This document shows positions 17,304 to 26,887 of a DNA stretch of 64,000 bases, piece after piece. This DNA is from Microbispora hainanensis. Its GTDB lineage: Bacteria > Actinomycetota > Actinomycetes > Streptosporangiales > Streptosporangiaceae. Numbering within the stretch: position 1 is the first letter of the stretch; the number at the start of each line of letters is the position of its first letter. A program made the position numbers and the translations under genes. Below the pieces are notes generated by a model, which searched no databases, was not told the DNA's origin, and was given only the letters and a program-made list of their open reading frames with translations. Location: assembly GCF_036186745.1 (NCBI RefSeq), contig NZ_CP108086.1, forward strand, positions 7,502,001 through 7,566,000, in the 5' to 3' direction.

Positions 17304-17698
17304 GCGAGGCTCCGGGCGCACTCCCGGAACCCGAGCGACCGATACAGCCGCACGGGCACCGGATAGGCGTCGTCACCACGCGGGCTCACCACCGCCTGCC
17401 GCGCGCCCGCCCGCCGCGCCGCGTCCAGCGCGGCCAGGCAGGCGGCCCGTGCGAGGCCGCGCCGGCGGTGGCCCGGCGCGGTGCCGGCCGGCTCGATGCG
17501 GGCGGCCCGGTTGGCCTCGTCCAGCCAGACCAGGCAGAACGCCGCGGCGCTCCCGTCCGGCGCCTCGGCGATCCAGTCCAGGTCCGGCCGATAGGGCCAG
17601 GCCCGCCGGACCGCGTGGTAGCTCTCCTCGGTCACCCGCGACGGGTGGAACGCCGCCCGGTGCGCGGCGGCGCGTCGCGGGACGTCGGCGTCGCCCAC
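17285..17698 (-). CDS. GNAT-family N-acetyltransferase
   Basis: At least 137 residues with the acetyl-CoA pyrophosphate loop as APGHRRRGLARAACLAAL and the C-terminal beta-bulge region RLYRSLGFRECARSLAYRR. The substrate is unknown. The GTG at 17698 is the best unambiguous start. However, the frame continues upstream with a plausible first strand (GYRLRAVGDADVP), so the true start may overlap the end of the preceding same-strand gene. It overlaps the GH15 gene by 19 bp at its 3' end. Confidence 0.75.
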   Translation of the reverse strand: MGDADVPRRAAAHRAAFHPSRVTEESYHAVRRAWPYRPDLDWIAEAPDGSAAAFCLVWLDEANRAARIEPAGTAPGHRRRGLARAACLAALDAARRAGARQAVVSPRGDDAYPVPVRLYRSLGFRECARSLAYRRSV

Positions 17699-17723
17699 CG
17701 CGCGCAGGCGATATCCGGCGCGG

Positions 17724-18629
17724 CTACTGCCGTCCGGCGATGCGGGCGAGGAGCCGGGCGAACTCCGGCGGCGGCGCGACGACCAGCCGGGTCTGCCCGT
17801 CGTGGCTGATGAGGTCGGCCTGGATGCGGGTCAGCTTGCCCCGGCGCCACCAGTACACGTGGGGGCTCAGCCCGTCGGCCCGGCCGGCGTGCTCGCGGTG
17901 GGCGAAGATGCGCAGGCGCTCGATCGCGCGGACGACCCCGATGCCGGCCACGGGATGCACGGCCACCATGCCCCGGTGCGGCAGCACGGCGAGCATGCCG
18001 TCCTCGGGCACGTCCATGTACGCCGTCAGGCGGCGCAGGTGGGCCGCGGCGCTGGGCGCGGTCAGCAGCGACACCTCGGTGCCGGCGAGGTCGAGCCGCG
18101 ACACGGTGGGCCGCTCGTCGGTCAGGGCGTTGCCGACGGCCACGTCGAGCGCCTCGGCCGGCGGGATGGGCCAGCAGAACGCCTCCTCCGGCCGCACCGG
18201 ACGGGCGCCGATGGTCAGCACCTCGATCAGGTCGGCGCTGAGGTGGCGGCCGATGATCCGGGAGGGGTCGGGGAAGGCCGGGTCGTCGGCGGCGTGGACG
18301 CGCGTGCGCAGCAGCGGCCTGATGGGCGTGAGGTTGCAGGCGTCGAACGGCTCGCCCGACACGGCGTGCGCGAGGTGCTCGGAGACCAGCATGGGCCAGT
18401 CCTCGCGGGCACGGCGACCGGCCTCGCGGCGCAGGCCGACGAGGTTCACCGTCCGCTCACGCTCGGGCGAGGTCAGCCTCAGCGACGCCCCGTCGGCCGC
18501 GAACGTGCAGGTATAGCCCATGGTCTCGGCGACCAGGGCCAGCAGGGAGTCGAGATCGACGTCCTCGACGGCTCTCGGGGCGGGATGGTCCGGCCGTGTC
18601 CGGCTGAGCAGTCGCCGCAAGAGTCCCAA
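17724..18629 (-). CDS. Conserved hypothetical protein
   Basis: A 301-residue soluble protein without signal peptide or membrane helix. Features: a basic start (MGLLRRLLSRTR), an alpha/beta pattern (MGYTCTFAADGASLRLTSPERERTVNLVGLRREAGRR), then LSADLIEVLTIGARPVRPEEA and YMDVPEDGMLAVLPHRGMVAVHPV. The overall look recalls DUF1444-type proteins, but I cannot assign it. It sits between LD-carboxypeptidase and GNAT genes on the same strand and may be co-transcribed with the latter. Confidence 0.7.
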   Translation of the reverse strand: MGLLRRLLSRTRPDHPAPRAVEDVDLDSLLALVAETMGYTCTFAADGASLRLTSPERERTVNLVGLRREAGRRAREDWPMLVSEHLAHAVSGEPFDACNLTPIRPLLRTRVHAADDPAFPDPSRIIGRHLSADLIEVLTIGARPVRPEEAFCWPIPPAEALDVAVGNALTDERPTVSRLDLAGTEVSLLTAPSAAAHLRRLTAYMDVPEDGMLAVLPHRGMVAVHPVAGIGVVRAIERLRIFAHREHAGRADGLSPHVYWWRRGKLTRIQADLISHDGQTRLVVAPPPEFARLLARIAGRQ

Positions 18630-18673
18630 CGCACCATCCCTTCACCACCGCCCGGATGCCTCCGGGGCGGGTC

Positions 18674-19636
18674 TCAGGTTGCCGCGTCCGAGTCGCGGAA
18701 CATGCCCGAGAGAGAATACGATTCGGTCACAATAGCCACATTCGACTCCAACCACACACTCATCTGTGGTGTGCCATGGCCCACAGTCAGTCCCGCGAGC
18801 ACCGGCACACCAAGCGGGGCCAGGCGTTCGGCCAGCATGGGAAGGGGGTCGCCACACTCCACCCACGATCCCAGCACGATTCCCGCCGCGCCGTCGAGAC
18901 ACCCGGCCTGCAGTAGTTGCGTCACCATGCGGTCGATCCGGTACGGCTCCTCGGTGACGTCCTCCAGCAGCACGACGCGCCCCCGCGCGCGCATCGCGTA
19001 CGGCGTGCCGCACAGGGCGGCCAGCAGAGCGAGGTTACCTCCCGTGAGCCTGCCCTCGGCCCGGCCCGGCACGATCACCCGGTCGCCCGTGATCGGCGCG
19101 GGCGTGCCGCCCTCGAACAGCGCCTCCCGCAAGTAGGCGAGGCTGGCCGGCTCGGGCCCCTCCGGGTCGCCGATCAGCGCGGTCGCCGGCATCGGCCCGA
19201 ACAGCGTCGCCAGGCCGAGCCGGTCGGCGAAGGCCCGGTGGAGCGCGGTGATGTCGCTCGACCCGAGCAGGATCTTCGGCCCGGCCGCCGCCATCGCGTC
19301 CCAGTCGAGCAGCCCGAGCAGCCGGGTGGCGCCGTAGCCGCCCCTGGCGCAGATGACCGCCGCCACCCCGGGATCGCACCACGCGTCCTGGAGGTCGGCC
19401 GCCCGCGCGGCGTCCGGCCCGGCCAGGTAGCCCTCCCGCGCGAGGATCGACGCCCCGTGCACGACCCGCAGACCGAGCCCGGTCAGGACGTCGGTGCCGC
19501 GTTCGAGCCGTTCGGGATCGACGGGACCCGAGGGCGCGACCAGCGCGACGGTGTCACCGGGCCGCAGCCGCCGCGGCGGTCTCGGGACCGTTATCGAGGC
19601 GTCACCGCCCGCCCCGCCCGGGAAGCGCTCGCTCAC
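18674..19636 (-). CDS. LD-carboxypeptidase (peptidase family S66)
   Basis: A 320-residue cytoplasmic serine peptidase of the LdcA/MccF family, cleaving the terminal D-Ala from muropeptide tetrapeptides during wall recycling (MccF members cleave microcin C-like conjugates). Motifs: LRPGDTVALVAPSGPV, the nucleophile elbow LLGSSDITALH, catalytic Glu in VLLEDVTEEPYRIDRM, and His in AGLTVGHGTPQMSVWL. The GTG start at 19636 lies within a palindrome shared with the divergent sulfotransferase promoter, only 31 bp from that gene's ATG. Confidence 0.88.
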   Translation of the reverse strand: MSERFPGGAGGDASITVPRPPRRLRPGDTVALVAPSGPVDPERLERGTDVLTGLGLRVVHGASILAREGYLAGPDAARAADLQDAWCDPGVAAVICARGGYGATRLLGLLDWDAMAAAGPKILLGSSDITALHRAFADRLGLATLFGPMPATALIGDPEGPEPASLAYLREALFEGGTPAPITGDRVIVPGRAEGRLTGGNLALLAALCGTPYAMRARGRVVLLEDVTEEPYRIDRMVTQLLQAGCLDGAAGIVLGSWVECGDPLPMLAERLAPLGVPVLAGLTVGHGTPQMSVWLESNVAIVTESYSLSGMFRDSDAAT

Positions 19637-19649
19637 CCTTCAAAGGGTG
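19634..19649. promoter_or_regulatory. Perfect palindrome over the LD-carboxypeptidase start
   Basis: CACCCTT-CA-AAGGGTG occupies half of the 31-bp gap between two divergent start codons and includes the GTG of the minus-strand gene. It is suitable as a shared operator or a leaderless-mRNA 5' hairpin. Confidence 0.45.
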
Positions 19650-19667
19650 TCAGACTTAGCGGTATCT

Positions 19668-20546
19668 ATGCGACCTCCGACGCACATCCTCGTGGTCAAC
19701 GGTGTCAAGGTCCGCCGTCCGGTGTTCGTTGTCGCGGCTCCGCACTCCGGCGCGGACCTGCTGGGCCGTGCCCTCAAGCGCTCGCCCGGCTTCCACGTGA
19801 CCATGGGCAGGGGCCCGGTGGCCCGGGTCGTCTACGCCTTCGCCAGGAGGCCGTCGATCGCCCGCAGCGGCGGCGCCCCGCAGGTGCTGCGCGACGTGCT
19901 CGCCGAAGCGTGGCAGGTGGTCCCGTCGGCGTGCGCGGAGTGCACGGCCTCCTGCCGGGAGGCGGGCGGCATCGTCGGCGCCGGGCCCTGCGTCGGGCCG
20001 GGCTCGCTGTCCCGGTTCGGCGACGCCAGCCCCGACCTGCTCTACAGCGCGCCGGTGCTGCTGCAGGCGTTCCCCGACGCCCGGCTCATCCAGATCATCC
20101 GCGACGGCCGTGACGTCGTCGCCGACATGCTCGCCGACCCCGCCTGCATGACCTGGGTCAAGCCCCACATGCTGAGCGAGGACGCCGAGTTTCCCAATCC
20201 GTTCCTCGGCGTGCGCTCGGCCGAGCACCGGGGGCGCTGGGCCGCGATGCCACCCGCGGGCAAGTGCGCCCTGCGCTGGCGCAGCGCCGTACGGCTGAGC
20301 GCCGCGCTGCGCCACGACCTGCCCGCCGAGCACCTGCTCACCCTGCGGTACGAGGACATGGTGGCCTCGCCGGGAGACGCGATCGAGGCGGTGTCGTCCT
20401 TCCTGGAGGCCAAGATCTCCACGATCGCGCTGTACGGCGCGACGATCCCCCGGCCGGGAAGCTGGCGCAGGCGGCTGTCGGCGGACGACGCCGAGCTGGT
20501 GGAGAAGGTGGCCAGGGAGGAGCTCGCCCGCCTCGGCTACCGCTGA
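19668..20546 (+). CDS. Sulfotransferase family protein
   Basis: A 292-residue PAPS-dependent sulfotransferase-like protein. The 5'-phosphosulfate loop reads RRPVFVVAAPHSGADLLGRALKRSP (family PRSGTT degenerates to PHSGAD) and the 3'-phosphate motif is RLIQIIRDGRDVVADML. An unusual Cys cluster, CAECTASC, lies at about residues 84-91. Substrate unknown (glycolipid, wall glycan or metabolite). No Shine-Dalgarno precedes the ATG, and TAGCGGT sits 6-12 bp upstream, so the mRNA may be leaderless. Confidence 0.8.
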   Translation: MRPPTHILVVNGVKVRRPVFVVAAPHSGADLLGRALKRSPGFHVTMGRGPVARVVYAFARRPSIARSGGAPQVLRDVLAEAWQVVPSACAECTASCREAGGIVGAGPCVGPGSLSRFGDASPDLLYSAPVLLQAFPDARLIQIIRDGRDVVADMLADPACMTWVKPHMLSEDAEFPNPFLGVRSAEHRGRWAAMPPAGKCALRWRSAVRLSAALRHDLPAEHLLTLRYEDMVASPGDAIEAVSSFLEAKISTIALYGATIPRPGSWRRRLSADDAELVEKVAREELARLGYR

Positions 20547-20600
20547 GCCGGCGAACGAGCAGCCCGTCGGTGGGCGGCCGGCATGACCGGTCGTCTCCCC

Positions 20601-20692
20601 GCCGTCATCTCCAGGCCGTCATCCCCCAGGCCGCCGTTTTCCGGCTGTCGTCTCCGGGCCGTCATCCCCCGGCCGCCGTCTCCAGGCCGTCG
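20601..20692. repeat. Degenerate 14-15 bp tandem repeats
   Basis: Roughly seven units of CCGTCATCCCCCAGG type (variants CCGTCATCTCCAGG, CTGTCGTCTCCGGG, CCGCCGTCTCCAGG) fill the gap between the convergent sulfotransferase and ABC exporter genes. Confidence 0.75.
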
Positions 20693-20704
20693 CAGGGCCT
20701 GGCC

Positions 20705-22591
20705 TCAGGATGCGCTCTGGCCGGAGGCGGTGAACTGGGTGCGGTAGAGCTCGGCGTAGGCGCCGCCCCGCTCCAGCAGCTCCTCGTGCCGGCCGCGCTC
20801 GACGACCCGGCCGTCCTCGATCACGAGGATCGTGTCGGCCTCGCGGATCGTCGACAGCCGGTGGGCGATCACCAGAGACGTCCTGCCGTGCAGCGCGGTC
20901 TTCAGCGCCTGCTGCACCGCCGCCTCGGACTCCGAGTCGAGATGGGCGGTCGCCTCGTCCAGCACCACCACCCGCGGCGCCTTCAGCAGCAGCCGGGCCA
21001 GGGCGATGCGCTGCTTCTCCCCGCCCGAGAGCCGGTAGCCGCGGTCGCCGACGACCGTCTCCAGCTCCTCCGGCAGGTTCTTGACCAGGTCGGCGATCTG
21101 GGCCGCACGCAGGGCGTCCCAGATCTCCTCGTCGGTCGCCTCCGGCCGGGCGTAGCGGAGGTTGTTGCCGATCGTGTCGTGGAACAGGTGAGCGTCCTGC
21201 ATGACCACGCCCACCGTGTCCCTGATGCTGTCGAGGGTGGCGTCGCGGACATCCACGCCGTTGATCCGCACGGCCCCCTCGTCCACGTCGTACAGCCGGG
21301 ACACAAGCGAGGTGATGGTCGTCTTGCCCGCGCCCGAGTGCCCGACGAGGGCCACCAGCTCGCCGGGGTGCGCGGTGAACGACACGCCCTTGAGCACCTC
21401 CTGCGAGGGCCCGGTGTCCGGGCGGGCCACCGACTCCAGCGACGCCAGCGAGACATCGGAAGCGGACGGGTAGCGGAAGCGGACATCGTCGAACTCGATC
21501 GTGACCGGCCCCTCGGGGATCGGCCGCGCGTCCGGCTTCTCGGCGACCATCGGCTTCAGGTCGAGCACCTCGAAGACACGGTCGAAGCTCACCAGGGCGG
21601 TCATCACGTCCACGTGGACGTTCGACAGGCTGGTCAGCGGGCCGTACAGGCGCATGAGCAGGGACGACTGGGCGACCAGGGTGCCGAGCGCGAACGCCCC
21701 GCCGATCGCCAGCGCGCCCCCGAGACCGTAGACGAGCGCGGTCGCCAGCGCGGCGACCAGGCCGAGCGCGATGCGGAACACCGCGCCGTACATGGCGACG
21801 GTCACGCCCACGTCGCGGACCCGGCCCGCGCGCTCGGCGAAGTGGGCCGCCTCGTCGTCCGGCCTGCCGTACAGCTTCGCGACCATGGCCCCGGCCACGT
21901 TGAACCGCTCGGTCATCACCGAGCTCATCTCGGCGTCGAGCTGCATCTGCTCGCGGGTCAGCGCGGACATCCGGCGGCCGACCCACTTGGCCGGGAAGAT
22001 GAAGATCGGCAGCAGGACCAGCGCGACCAGCGTGACCTGCCACGACAGCACGAGCATGGTGCCGAGCACCATGACCAGGCTGATGACGTTCGACACCACC
22101 GACGACAGCGTGCTGGTGAGGGCCCGCTGCGCCCCGATGACGTCGGTGTTCAGCCGGGAGACCAGCGCGCCGGTCTGGGCGCGCATGAAGAACGCGACCG
22201 GCATGCGCTGCACGTGGTCGAAGACCTCGGTGCGCAGGTTGTAGATCAGGCCCTCGCCGATGCGCGCGGAATACCACCGCTGCACCAGGCCGAGCCCGGC
22301 GTCCAGGACCGCGAGCCCCCCGATCGCCACGGCGAGCCACACCACGACGTCGACCCGCTTCGGAGTGATGCCGTGATCGATGATCGCCTTCATCAGCAGC
22401 GGGTTGGCGACCACGATGACCGCGTCGACCACGACCAGTGCGAGGAACCCGGCGATCTGGGCGCGGAACGGCCGGGCGTAACCGGCGATGCGCCGGACGG
22501 TTCCCGGCGCGATCCGCTCCTTCGTCACGGAGTTATCTCGCCGTAACGAGCGCATAACCTGTAGGCCGTAGCCGCCGTTCATCATCGCCAT
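20705..22591 (-). CDS. ABC transporter, fused permease/ATPase (MsbA/MDR type)
   Basis: A 628-residue half-transporter with about six membrane helices, then an ATPase with Walker A LVGHSGAGKTT, signature LSGGEKQRIALARLLL, Walker B RVVVLDEAT and H-loop LVIAHRLST. The type exports lipids or drugs as a homodimer or heterodimer; there is no partner gene next door, so a homodimer is likely. An extra segment (SLASLESVARPDTGPSQE) is inserted at the NBD start. The ATG at 22591 gives MAMMNGGYG; the nearby ATG at 22585 is equally possible. Confidence 0.88.
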   Translation of the reverse strand: MAMMNGGYGLQVMRSLRRDNSVTKERIAPGTVRRIAGYARPFRAQIAGFLALVVVDAVIVVANPLLMKAIIDHGITPKRVDVVVWLAVAIGGLAVLDAGLGLVQRWYSARIGEGLIYNLRTEVFDHVQRMPVAFFMRAQTGALVSRLNTDVIGAQRALTSTLSSVVSNVISLVMVLGTMLVLSWQVTLVALVLLPIFIFPAKWVGRRMSALTREQMQLDAEMSSVMTERFNVAGAMVAKLYGRPDDEAAHFAERAGRVRDVGVTVAMYGAVFRIALGLVAALATALVYGLGGALAIGGAFALGTLVAQSSLLMRLYGPLTSLSNVHVDVMTALVSFDRVFEVLDLKPMVAEKPDARPIPEGPVTIEFDDVRFRYPSASDVSLASLESVARPDTGPSQEVLKGVSFTAHPGELVALVGHSGAGKTTITSLVSRLYDVDEGAVRINGVDVRDATLDSIRDTVGVVMQDAHLFHDTIGNNLRYARPEATDEEIWDALRAAQIADLVKNLPEELETVVGDRGYRLSGGEKQRIALARLLLKAPRVVVLDEATAHLDSESEAAVQQALKTALHGRTSLVIAHRLSTIREADTILVIEDGRVVERGRHEELLERGGAYAELYRTQFTASGQSAS

Positions 22592-22694
22592 ATGCCGTAC
22601 ATCCTCCCAGCCCTGCAGCGGCGGGAGGATACCCCCGATTCCCCCGTCAGCTCGAAGCGAACAGCACGTACCGGTTCGCCCCGGACACAGACCC

Positions 22695-22833
22695 TAGTTC
22701 GTTTCGAACAGATGCGCGCAGCCCGCTTCGGACCGCATCCTTCGGCCTGCCCCGAGCAGTGCCGCGCGGTCCGCCCCGAGCAGCGGCCTTCGACTCGGCC
22801 CGAGCAGCGTCCTTCAGTTCCTTCCGAACAGTG
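22695..22833. repeat. Degenerate ~24-bp repeats at the enoyl-CoA hydratase 3' end
   Basis: Units such as CCTTCGGCCTGCCCCGAGCAG, CCTTCGACTCGGCCCGAGCAG and CCTTCAGTTCCTTCCGAACAG succeed each other in the gap. The last contains the stop codon and last codons (LFGRN) of the minus-strand hydratase, so the array looks like decayed copies of the gene end. Confidence 0.7.
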
Positions 22834-23668
22834 CCCGGATGCGCGCCACCTGCTCGATCCGCTCGGCGGCGGCCTGCTCCTCCAGCGTGCGTCCCGGCGC
22901 GGCCTGCAGCAGCCTCTTGGTGGCGGTCGCGGCGGCGCGGTCGGTCGCCAGCAGGGCGGCGGCCAGGTCCTGTACGGCCTGGGCCAGCTCGGACGTGGGC
23001 ACCGCGATCTCGGCCAGGCCGAGCCGTACGGCCTCGGCGGCCCCCACGGTGCGCGCGGTCAGGCACATCTCGATGGCCCGCGGCACCCCCACGATGTCGG
23101 CCAGGGGCTTGGTCCCGGTCAGGTCGGGAACCAGCCCCAGCGCGGGCTCCTTCATGCAGAACTTCACGTCGTCCGTGACGACACGCAGGTCGCACGCGAG
23201 TGCGAGCTGGAAACCCGCCCCGATCGCATGCCCCTGCACGGCCGCGATCGACACGATCTCCGGCCTGCGCAGCCACAGAAAACCCTTCTGTGCCTCCGCG
23301 ATCAGCTGCTCGAACTCGGAGTCGCCGAGCACCGCGGCGCTCGCGAACGATTCCTGCCCGGGAACCCCCTCGGGTGTGAACATGCGCAGGTCGATTCCGG
23401 CTGAGAAGGACGGCCCCTCGCCTCTGACCACGACCACTCTCACCTGCTCCGGAAGGGTCTCCCCTATCCGGGCCAGGGCCGACCATGTCGCGAACGTCTG
23501 CGCGTTGCGCTTGTCCGGCCGGTCCAAAGTGACGGTCGCGATCTCGCCGTCCACCTCGAAGCGCAGTCCGACCTCGGCCGGCGCGGCCGCCGAGATCGTC
23601 GACACATCGGAGCCTTCGCCCGTCCCAAGGGCGTGCTCCAGATTCCCCCCCATTGCCGCTTCCGCCAT
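22814..23668 (-). CDS. Enoyl-CoA hydratase/isomerase (crotonase) family protein
   Basis: A 284-residue crotonase-fold protein. The oxyanion-hole segments are GEGPSFSAGIDLRMF (about 90-104) and AAVQGHAIGAGFQLALACDLRVVTDD (about 145-170). The two usual catalytic Glu positions are not clearly conserved (FCMKEPALGLVPDLTG keeps one Glu), so the exact reaction (hydration, isomerisation, dehalogenation) is open. The ATG at 23668 has GGAG upstream with good spacing; a GTG at 23605 matches the compact family start and is the alternative. Confidence 0.85.
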   Translation of the reverse strand: MAEAAMGGNLEHALGTGEGSDVSTISAAAPAEVGLRFEVDGEIATVTLDRPDKRNAQTFATWSALARIGETLPEQVRVVVVRGEGPSFSAGIDLRMFTPEGVPGQESFASAAVLGDSEFEQLIAEAQKGFLWLRRPEIVSIAAVQGHAIGAGFQLALACDLRVVTDDVKFCMKEPALGLVPDLTGTKPLADIVGVPRAIEMCLTARTVGAAEAVRLGLAEIAVPTSELAQAVQDLAAALLATDRAAATATKRLLQAAPGRTLEEQAAAERIEQVARIRALFGRN

Positions 23669-23808
23669 GCCCTGCTCCTGCGTCCGGTGCGGAGCGACGT
23701 CGCCTCGCACGGCCGGTCCGGTGCGGCGCACCGTCCGTGCCGGACGTCCGCCCTCCTGTTCATCCCGCGGTCGCGCCCGAGCTTACCGAATATCGTTCTG
23801 GCGAGTCG

Positions 23809-23855
23809 GACGCGACCGCTCCTCCAGCAGGAACGAGCGGCTGCGGTCGCGCGTC
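23809..23855. terminator. Hairpin downstream of the small HTH gene
   Basis: GACGCGACCGC (23809-23819) pairs with GCGGTCGCGCGTC (23843-23855) with a 2-base bulge. It begins 14 bp past the stop of the minus-strand HTH gene, consistent with an intrinsic terminator without a U-tract. Confidence 0.55.
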
Positions 23856-23868
23856 TTGAGGTGGATCT

Positions 23869-24084
23869 CTAGCGCTTGGACTTGCCCCGGGTCGCGCCGC
23901 CGCGTCCGCGCAGAGTCACCCCGGACTCGCTGAGGATGCGGTGGATGAACCCGTACGACCGGCCGGTGGAAGCAGCCAGAGCGCGGATGCTCTCACCCGC
24001 GGAATAGCGCTTCTTAAGATCAGCGGCCAGCTTTTCCCGGTCGGCCCCGGTCACCCGGGTGCCCTTCTTCAGAGTCTCGGCCAC
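23869..24084 (-). CDS. Small conserved actinobacterial helix-turn-helix protein
   Basis: A 71-residue basic protein: MAETLKKGTRVTG, then a helix-turn-helix (LAADLKKRYSAGESIRALAASTGRSYGFIHRILSESG, about 20-56) and a basic Gly-rich tail (RGRGGATRGKSKR). Near-identical small HTH proteins are widespread in Streptomyces and relatives, usually single-copy and of undefined role. It probably binds DNA, and the tail may add non-specific contacts. It is transcribed alone with its own hairpin downstream. Confidence 0.85.
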   Translation of the reverse strand: MAETLKKGTRVTGADREKLAADLKKRYSAGESIRALAASTGRSYGFIHRILSESGVTLRGRGGATRGKSKR

Positions 24085-24199
24085 GAGTACCTCCTGTAGT
24101 GCCAGACTTCCGCAGCGTTACTTCAGCCCATGATCAGTCATTTCGGCGGGATCGGCTACCTACTCCGCGGGAAAAGATCCCTACCCGCTCAAATTAAGA

Positions 24200-25798
<1,599 letters not shown>

Positions 25799-25945
25799 GA
25801 TTAAGGGGACACTCCCGTAGGTGATGAGGTCGGGATCGGCACCGGGAGCGATCAATCGGGAGTGCGCATGGGCTCAAGTGTAGTGCCGCCCCGTCCACCA
25901 TCGCCTGCGCCGAAACCCCGCCCGCGCCCCTTCGTCGCGCGGCCG

Positions 25946-26770
25946 TCAGGGGTCGAGCAGGCGGATCCGTACGGCGCGGAACAGCGCGGGGGCACCCTCC
26001 AGAACCGGCATCCGGGGGTCGGGCACGGTGAGGAAGGGGCCTGACTCCAGGGCGAACAGCGGTGCGAGACGGCGGTCGCGCCTGATCTCGTCGATCGAGC
26101 GCCGGTCTCCGCCGAGCACGACTGCCTCCAGGTCGTCGAGCCTCGGCAGCAGCACCCGGGCGGCCACGTCGGCGGCGGCCCGCAGCGCTTCGGACGACTG
26201 CTTGTCCCTGCGCCGGGCGAAGCGCTGCTGCGACCACCCGCCCGCCGCGCTGCGCCCGTGGACCTGACGCGAGCCGACCTTGCCCGTGACGAGGCGGGCG
26301 CCGATGAAGACGCCTGCGGCGTGCCCGCCGAGCCGGGCCAGCAGCACGCCGACGGTCCGTTCCCGGCACACGTGGGACACCAGCGCCGCCGCGGCCGGGG
26401 GAAGCCGGAACCCGTCGTCGCCCCCGCCCTCGCGTCCGTGCCCGCCTTCGCCCCCACGGTCGCCATCGCCTGCGTCGCCGTCGCCCCCGTCGCCCCCGTC
26501 GCCGTCCTCCTCGGGCCCGCCGTCGCTCTGGCCCCCGCGGTCGCTGCTGCCCGCGCCGTGGCGGTCGCCCACGCGAGAGGGGCGCAGCGGCGGGAACGGC
26601 ACCTGACACTCGGCGACCGCGCCGTCGGCGGCGTCGATGCGGACCACGTCAGGCAGGACGACGGCCTCGATCGGGCCGTGCCGCTCGGCGAAGCGCGCGA
26701 TCCATCCGGCGAGCCGCTCGGGGACGACCGAGATCCATCTGCCGCCTCCCGCGGCGGGCCCTGCCGTCAT
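25946..26770 (-). CDS. acVLRF1-like peptidyl-tRNA hydrolase (ribosome rescue)
   Basis: A 274-residue protein with the VLRF1 catalytic signature GGWSQQRFARRRDKQ (about 177-191, Gln181 as candidate catalytic residue), as in the actinobacterial branch of the Vms1/ANKZF1 release-factor family. Such factors cleave peptidyl-tRNA on stalled or split large subunits. Between the first segment and the catalytic domain sits an Asp/Gly-rich low-complexity insert (about 67-120). The downstream same-strand neighbour is an ABC-F ATPase, consistent with a translation quality-control pair. A 12-bp palindrome, GGCTGATCAGCC, directly precedes the ATG. Confidence 0.8.
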   Translation of the reverse strand: MTAGPAAGGGRWISVVPERLAGWIARFAERHGPIEAVVLPDVVRIDAADGAVAECQVPFPPLRPSRVGDRHGAGSSDRGGQSDGGPEEDGDGGDGGDGDAGDGDRGGEGGHGREGGGDDGFRLPPAAAALVSHVCRERTVGVLLARLGGHAAGVFIGARLVTGKVGSRQVHGRSAAGGWSQQRFARRRDKQSSEALRAAADVAARVLLPRLDDLEAVVLGGDRRSIDEIRRDRRLAPLFALESGPFLTVPDPRMPVLEGAPALFRAVRIRLLDP

Positions 26771-26782
26771 GGCTGATCAGCC
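26771..26782. promoter_or_regulatory. Palindrome immediately upstream of the acVLRF1-like start
   Basis: GGCTGATCAGCC is a perfect 12-bp palindrome abutting the ATG. It may be an operator or an RNA hairpin occluding initiation. No Shine-Dalgarno is visible. Confidence 0.3.
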
Positions 26783-26887
26783 TAGCCGTGCACCCTGTGT
26801 AGGGTTCCGCCCAACTGACGGGGAAATGTCGGTGAACTTCGTCCCGGGATCGGCATCGCCGGGCGATTTCTGTCCCACAATTCAATC

